Part shown: piece by piece, positions 21,000-23,202 of the stretch
Position numbering within the stretch: the first letter of the stretch is position 1
Layout of the letters: each line of letters begins with the position of its first letter
Source of the DNA: Candidatus Micrarchaeaceae archaeon
GTDB taxonomy: Archaea > Micrarchaeota > Micrarchaeia > Micrarchaeales > Micrarchaeaceae
DNA length: 23,202 nt
Reading direction: 5' to 3'
Assembly (NCBI GenBank): GCA_027310535.1
Contig: DAIDAQ010000010.1
Coordinates: 1-23,202 of the forward strand
Notes under the pieces: model-generated
Seen by the model: only the letters and a program-made list of their open reading frames with translations
What the model was told of the DNA's origin: nothing
Databases searched by the model: none
Program-made: the position numbers and the translations under genes

Positions 21000-21026
21000 T
21001 TAATTATAGAAAGTGACTGAACACCC

Positions 21027-21536
21027 ATGGCAATAAAATACAAAGGCAAGATGTTCTCCGTGGAAAGTGTAAAAGCAAAAGTTAACGGCAGGCGGGTCAG
21101 CTTTGACAGGATAAACGAGAACGGCGTCGCCGTGATGCTCGCGCTGCGTGGCGGCAAGATCGTTATGGAGAAGGTAAAGAGGGTCGCGCTTGGTAAGCGC
21201 CTGCTTGAAGTGCCGGCTGGCCACATTGAGCGGGGAGAGAAGCCGGAATGGGCGGCAAAGCGCGAGTTCGAGGAAGAAACGGGCTACAGAGCCTCAAAGG
21301 CAAGGATGCTCTTCTCAGCGCATATGGTGCCAGGTCTTGTCAATAACACCCACCATTATTTCCTGCTCACCGGGATAAGCAAGGGAAGGCTGCACCGCGA
21401 GTTCGAGGAAGAAATGGAGATAACACTGGTCAGCCCAAAACGTGCCCTCTCCCTAATACGCAATGGCAAGATGGTTGATGGCAAGTCCATGCTACTGGTG
21501 CTCTATGCGCTGCAGAGCGGGCTGATAAAGGAATGA
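21027..21536 (+). CDS. Nudix hydrolase (ADP-ribose pyrophosphatase-like)
   Basis: Hydrolyses nucleoside diphosphates linked to another group. The 169-residue protein has a perfect Nudix box at residues 65-87: Gly65, Glu71, then REFEEETGY at 79-87. The surrounding pattern (RVALGKRLLEVPAGHIERGE and a later FLLTGISKG) is that of ADP-ribose/ADP-sugar pyrophosphatases, which carry AG/E motifs before the box. Exact substrate is not determined. Its codon usage is like the GC-rich neighbours, in contrast to the AT-rich island before it. MetRS follows after 45 bases. Confidence 0.93.
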   Translation: MAIKYKGKMFSVESVKAKVNGRRVSFDRINENGVAVMLALRGGKIVMEKVKRVALGKRLLEVPAGHIERGEKPEWAAKREFEEETGYRASKARMLFSAHMVPGLVNNTHHYFLLTGISKGRLHREFEEEMEITLVSPKRALSLIRNGKMVDGKSMLLVLYALQSGLIKE

Positions 21537-21541
21537 TACAC

Positions 21542-21551
21542 TTATTTATCT
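21542..21551 (+). promoter_or_regulatory. TATA-like element of metRS
   Basis: TTATTTATCT predicts a start near 21572, just before the GGTG site at 21573-21576. Confidence 0.4.
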
Positions 21552-21572
21552 CTTCTTTTCAAATCTCTCAAA

Positions 21573-21584
21573 GGTGATAGCGTT
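21573..21584 (+). promoter_or_regulatory. GGTG-N5-GTT initiation site of metRS
   Basis: GGTG, the spacer ATAGC, then GTT directly followed by the codons for RYLVTAALPY. Spacing equals that of other genes here; GTT takes the place of the initiator Met of the family. Confidence 0.55.
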
Positions 21585-23202
21585 AGGTACCTAGTCACGG
21601 CAGCCCTGCCGTATATCAACAGCATACCCCATCTCGGCAACATGATGAGTTCCCTCCTGCCTGCCGATGTCTACTCAAGGTACCTGAAGATGTCGGGCAA
21701 CGAATGCATCTTTGTCTGCGGCACCGACGAGTATGGAACAACAACTGAGATAGCTGCGCTCAGAGAGCATACGAGCGTAAAGGAGCTCACCGACAAGAAT
21801 TATAGAATCGCAAACGAGGGTTATAGGAATATGGGTTGCCACCCTGACATCTTCTCGAGGACATCGACGGCACTGCATACTTCTGTCGTCCAGGAAATTT
21901 ATGAAAAGGTAAAGGCTAATGGCTACACGTACGAAAAGGAGATCGTGCAGCTCTACTGCAACAAGGACAATCGTTTCCTTGCAGATAGGTTCGTCGAGGG
22001 GACGTGCCCGCATTGTGGGTACGAGAAGGCAAAGGGAGACCAATGCGAGAATTGTGGCAGGGTGCTCGAGCCTTCAGAGCTCTATTATCCTAAGTGCTCG
22101 CTCTGCGGGGGTACTCCAGTCTCAAAGAAGACCAGCCACATCTTCTTCGCCCTTGGCAGGCTGACCAGCCAGCTAGACAGCTTTGTTGAGAAGCAAGAAT
22201 GGTTTGCGAACTCGAAGAACTTCGCGCTAAGCTGGCTCAAAAATGGACTGGAAGACATTGACATACAACGCGATATAAAATGGGGTGTGCCAATACCGGG
22301 AAAGGATGCTGTTTTCTACTCATGGTTTGATGCACCTATTGGATACATAACATTCAGCAAGGAGCTAGGTAAGGAATCATGGTGGCACGACAAGGACACA
22401 AGGCTCGTGCATTTCATAGGCAAGGACAATATTGCATTCCACACAATGTTCTTCCCCGGCATGCTGATAGCCAGTGGCGATTATATCCTACCATGGCAGA
22501 TCGCATCGTATGAGTTCCTCAACTGGATAGGCGGCGAGAAGTTTTCGAAGTCAAGGGGCATAGGCCTTACCATACTTCAGGCTGCTGAGCTTTACCCTGC
22601 GGATTACTGGAGATATTATACGCTTTCGATACTGGCAGAGAAGAAGGATACAGACTTCTCGTGGGGCGACTTCCAGGGCAAGGTAAATGCTGACCTGAAT
22701 GATACGCTCGGCAACTTTATACACAGGACTTTGACATTTGCCGAGAGGTTTTATGGTAGCAAAGTGCCGCAACCCTCAGAGCTTGCGGATGGGGACAGTG
22801 CAATGCTCGCCGCGATCAAGTCTACTGCAGATTCTGCAGCGGCGAGCTTGGAAAGCATCGCCCTTAAGGATGCGCTGAGCAAAGTCGTTGACCTGGCAAG
22901 GCTAGGCAACCAGTACATACAGAACGAGGCCCCGTGGGCAAACGAAGAGAGGAGGCCTGCCATTGTTTACGTAGCATTGAACATGGTGCACACCCTTTGC
23001 GTACTCCTTTCCCCGTTCCTTCCCGAAAGCGCAGCAAGGTTAAGGCAAATGCTGAATTGCAATGGAATCCCGAAGTGGGAGGACGCCAAGAAGGAATTGT
23101 CTGTTGGGCACATGCTTGGCCATCCTGCCCCGCTTTTCTCAAAGATAGAAGACAAGATACTTGAGGCCCACAAAAAGAAATATAGTGCACGTGGTTCGGA
23201 AG
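21582..23202 (+). CDS. metG: Methionyl-tRNA synthetase (partial, apparent GTT start)
   Basis: Charges tRNA-Met with methionine. 540 codons are present and the gene runs off the right edge. The N-terminus RYLVTAALPYINSIPHLGN holds the HIGH-type motif (PHLGN), followed by FVCGTDEYGTTTE. The archaeal two-knuckle zinc insert is intact (CPHCG, CENCG, CSLCG). Then come WFDAPIGYITF, FIGKDNIAFHTMFFP and the KMSKS-type motif KFSKSRG, and the anticodon-binding helical domain begins with NADLNDTLGNF and includes QNEAPW. No ATG, GTG or TTG lies in frame before the ATG at 21642, which would remove the HIGH motif. GGTG at 21573-21576 points to the GTT at 21582, exactly where relatives have Met. Function is certain; the start is anomalous. 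Confidence 0.95.

Larger units (their letters stand above)
20597..21026. other. AT-rich intergenic island between rtcB and the Nudix gene
   Basis: About 430 bases, far richer in A+T than the rest of the window. Contents: rtcB promoter, a possible 43-codon ORF (-), a 12-bp tandem repeat, a central TATA-like sequence, a possible 42-codon ORF (+) and the Nudix promoter. No recognisable known gene. Confidence 0.6.

Noticed and set aside
1..23202. CRISPR arrays, insertion sequences, inteins
   Set aside because: No regularly spaced repeats, transposase motifs or terminal repeats were found; RtcB, a frequent intein host, is uninterrupted.

Overview
The window is archaeal chromosome. It carries the proteasome/exosome gene cluster (psmA, SBDS, Rrp4, Rrp41, Rrp42, L37Ae, RNA polymerase subunit P), RNase P proteins Rpp30 and Pop5, aIF2-beta, aIF1A, Orc1/Cdc6, Pth2, RtcB and an archaeal SRP RNA. 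TATA boxes sit about 26 nt before many lone genes. The mix of this core set with bacterial-looking genes (M13 peptidase, IspD-like nucleotidyltransferase, AlaE-like protein) would fit a DPANN/Micrarchaeota-type or Thermoplasmata-related lineage. That placement is inference; no 16S gene is present.

Layout: 1-1944 (-) M13 metallopeptidase whose frame is interrupted by an in-frame TAG; 2147-3554 (+) SAM methyltransferase and IspD-like pair; 3918-4949 (+) a regulator made of two Lrp modules, convergent with 4953-5732 (-) MTA phosphorylase. 6088-11411 (+) is one tight operon: psmA, SBDS, rrp4, rrp41, rrp42, rpl37ae, an unknown 123-aa gene, a 43-aa rpoP, sua5 and an RNHCP zinc protein. 11488-13126 (-) holds an HD phosphohydrolase and an AlaE-like membrane protein, followed by tRNA-Ser(GCU) and a multiply frameshifted gene remnant. 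14121-14385 (-) is the SRP RNA, divergent from aif2b-aif1a and cdc6-rpp30-pop5 (14440-17223, +). Then come pth2 and an M50 protease (-), tRNA-Gln(CUG) (+), a hexapeptide-repeat protein (-) and rtcB (-). An AT-rich island (20597-21026) with two possible tiny divergent ORFs precedes a Nudix hydrolase and methionyl-tRNA synthetase, which runs off the right edge.

Two kinds of translation start are visible. Lone or first genes often have a TATA box placed so that the transcript begins at or within a few bases of the start codon (leaderless). Genes inside operons carry a Shine-Dalgarno core GGTG (or AGTG/GATG) almost always exactly 5 nt before the start codon. That rule exposes two anomalies: sua5 and metRS have a perfect GGTG-N5 signal, but the codon at the start position is ATA and GTT respectively, and neither has a usable ATG/GTG/TTG start. 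Together with the M13 amber codon these are the most interesting observations. Either they reflect relaxed decoding or initiation, or they are single-base sequence errors; the window alone cannot decide.

Functionally the region is mostly information processing: RNA turnover and processing (exosome, RNase P, RtcB), protein turnover (proteasome, M13, M50), translation (aIF2-beta, aIF1A, L37Ae, MetRS, Pth2, SBDS, Sua5, tRNAs), protein targeting (SRP RNA) and replication initiation (Cdc6). No CRISPR array, IS element or transposase was seen.
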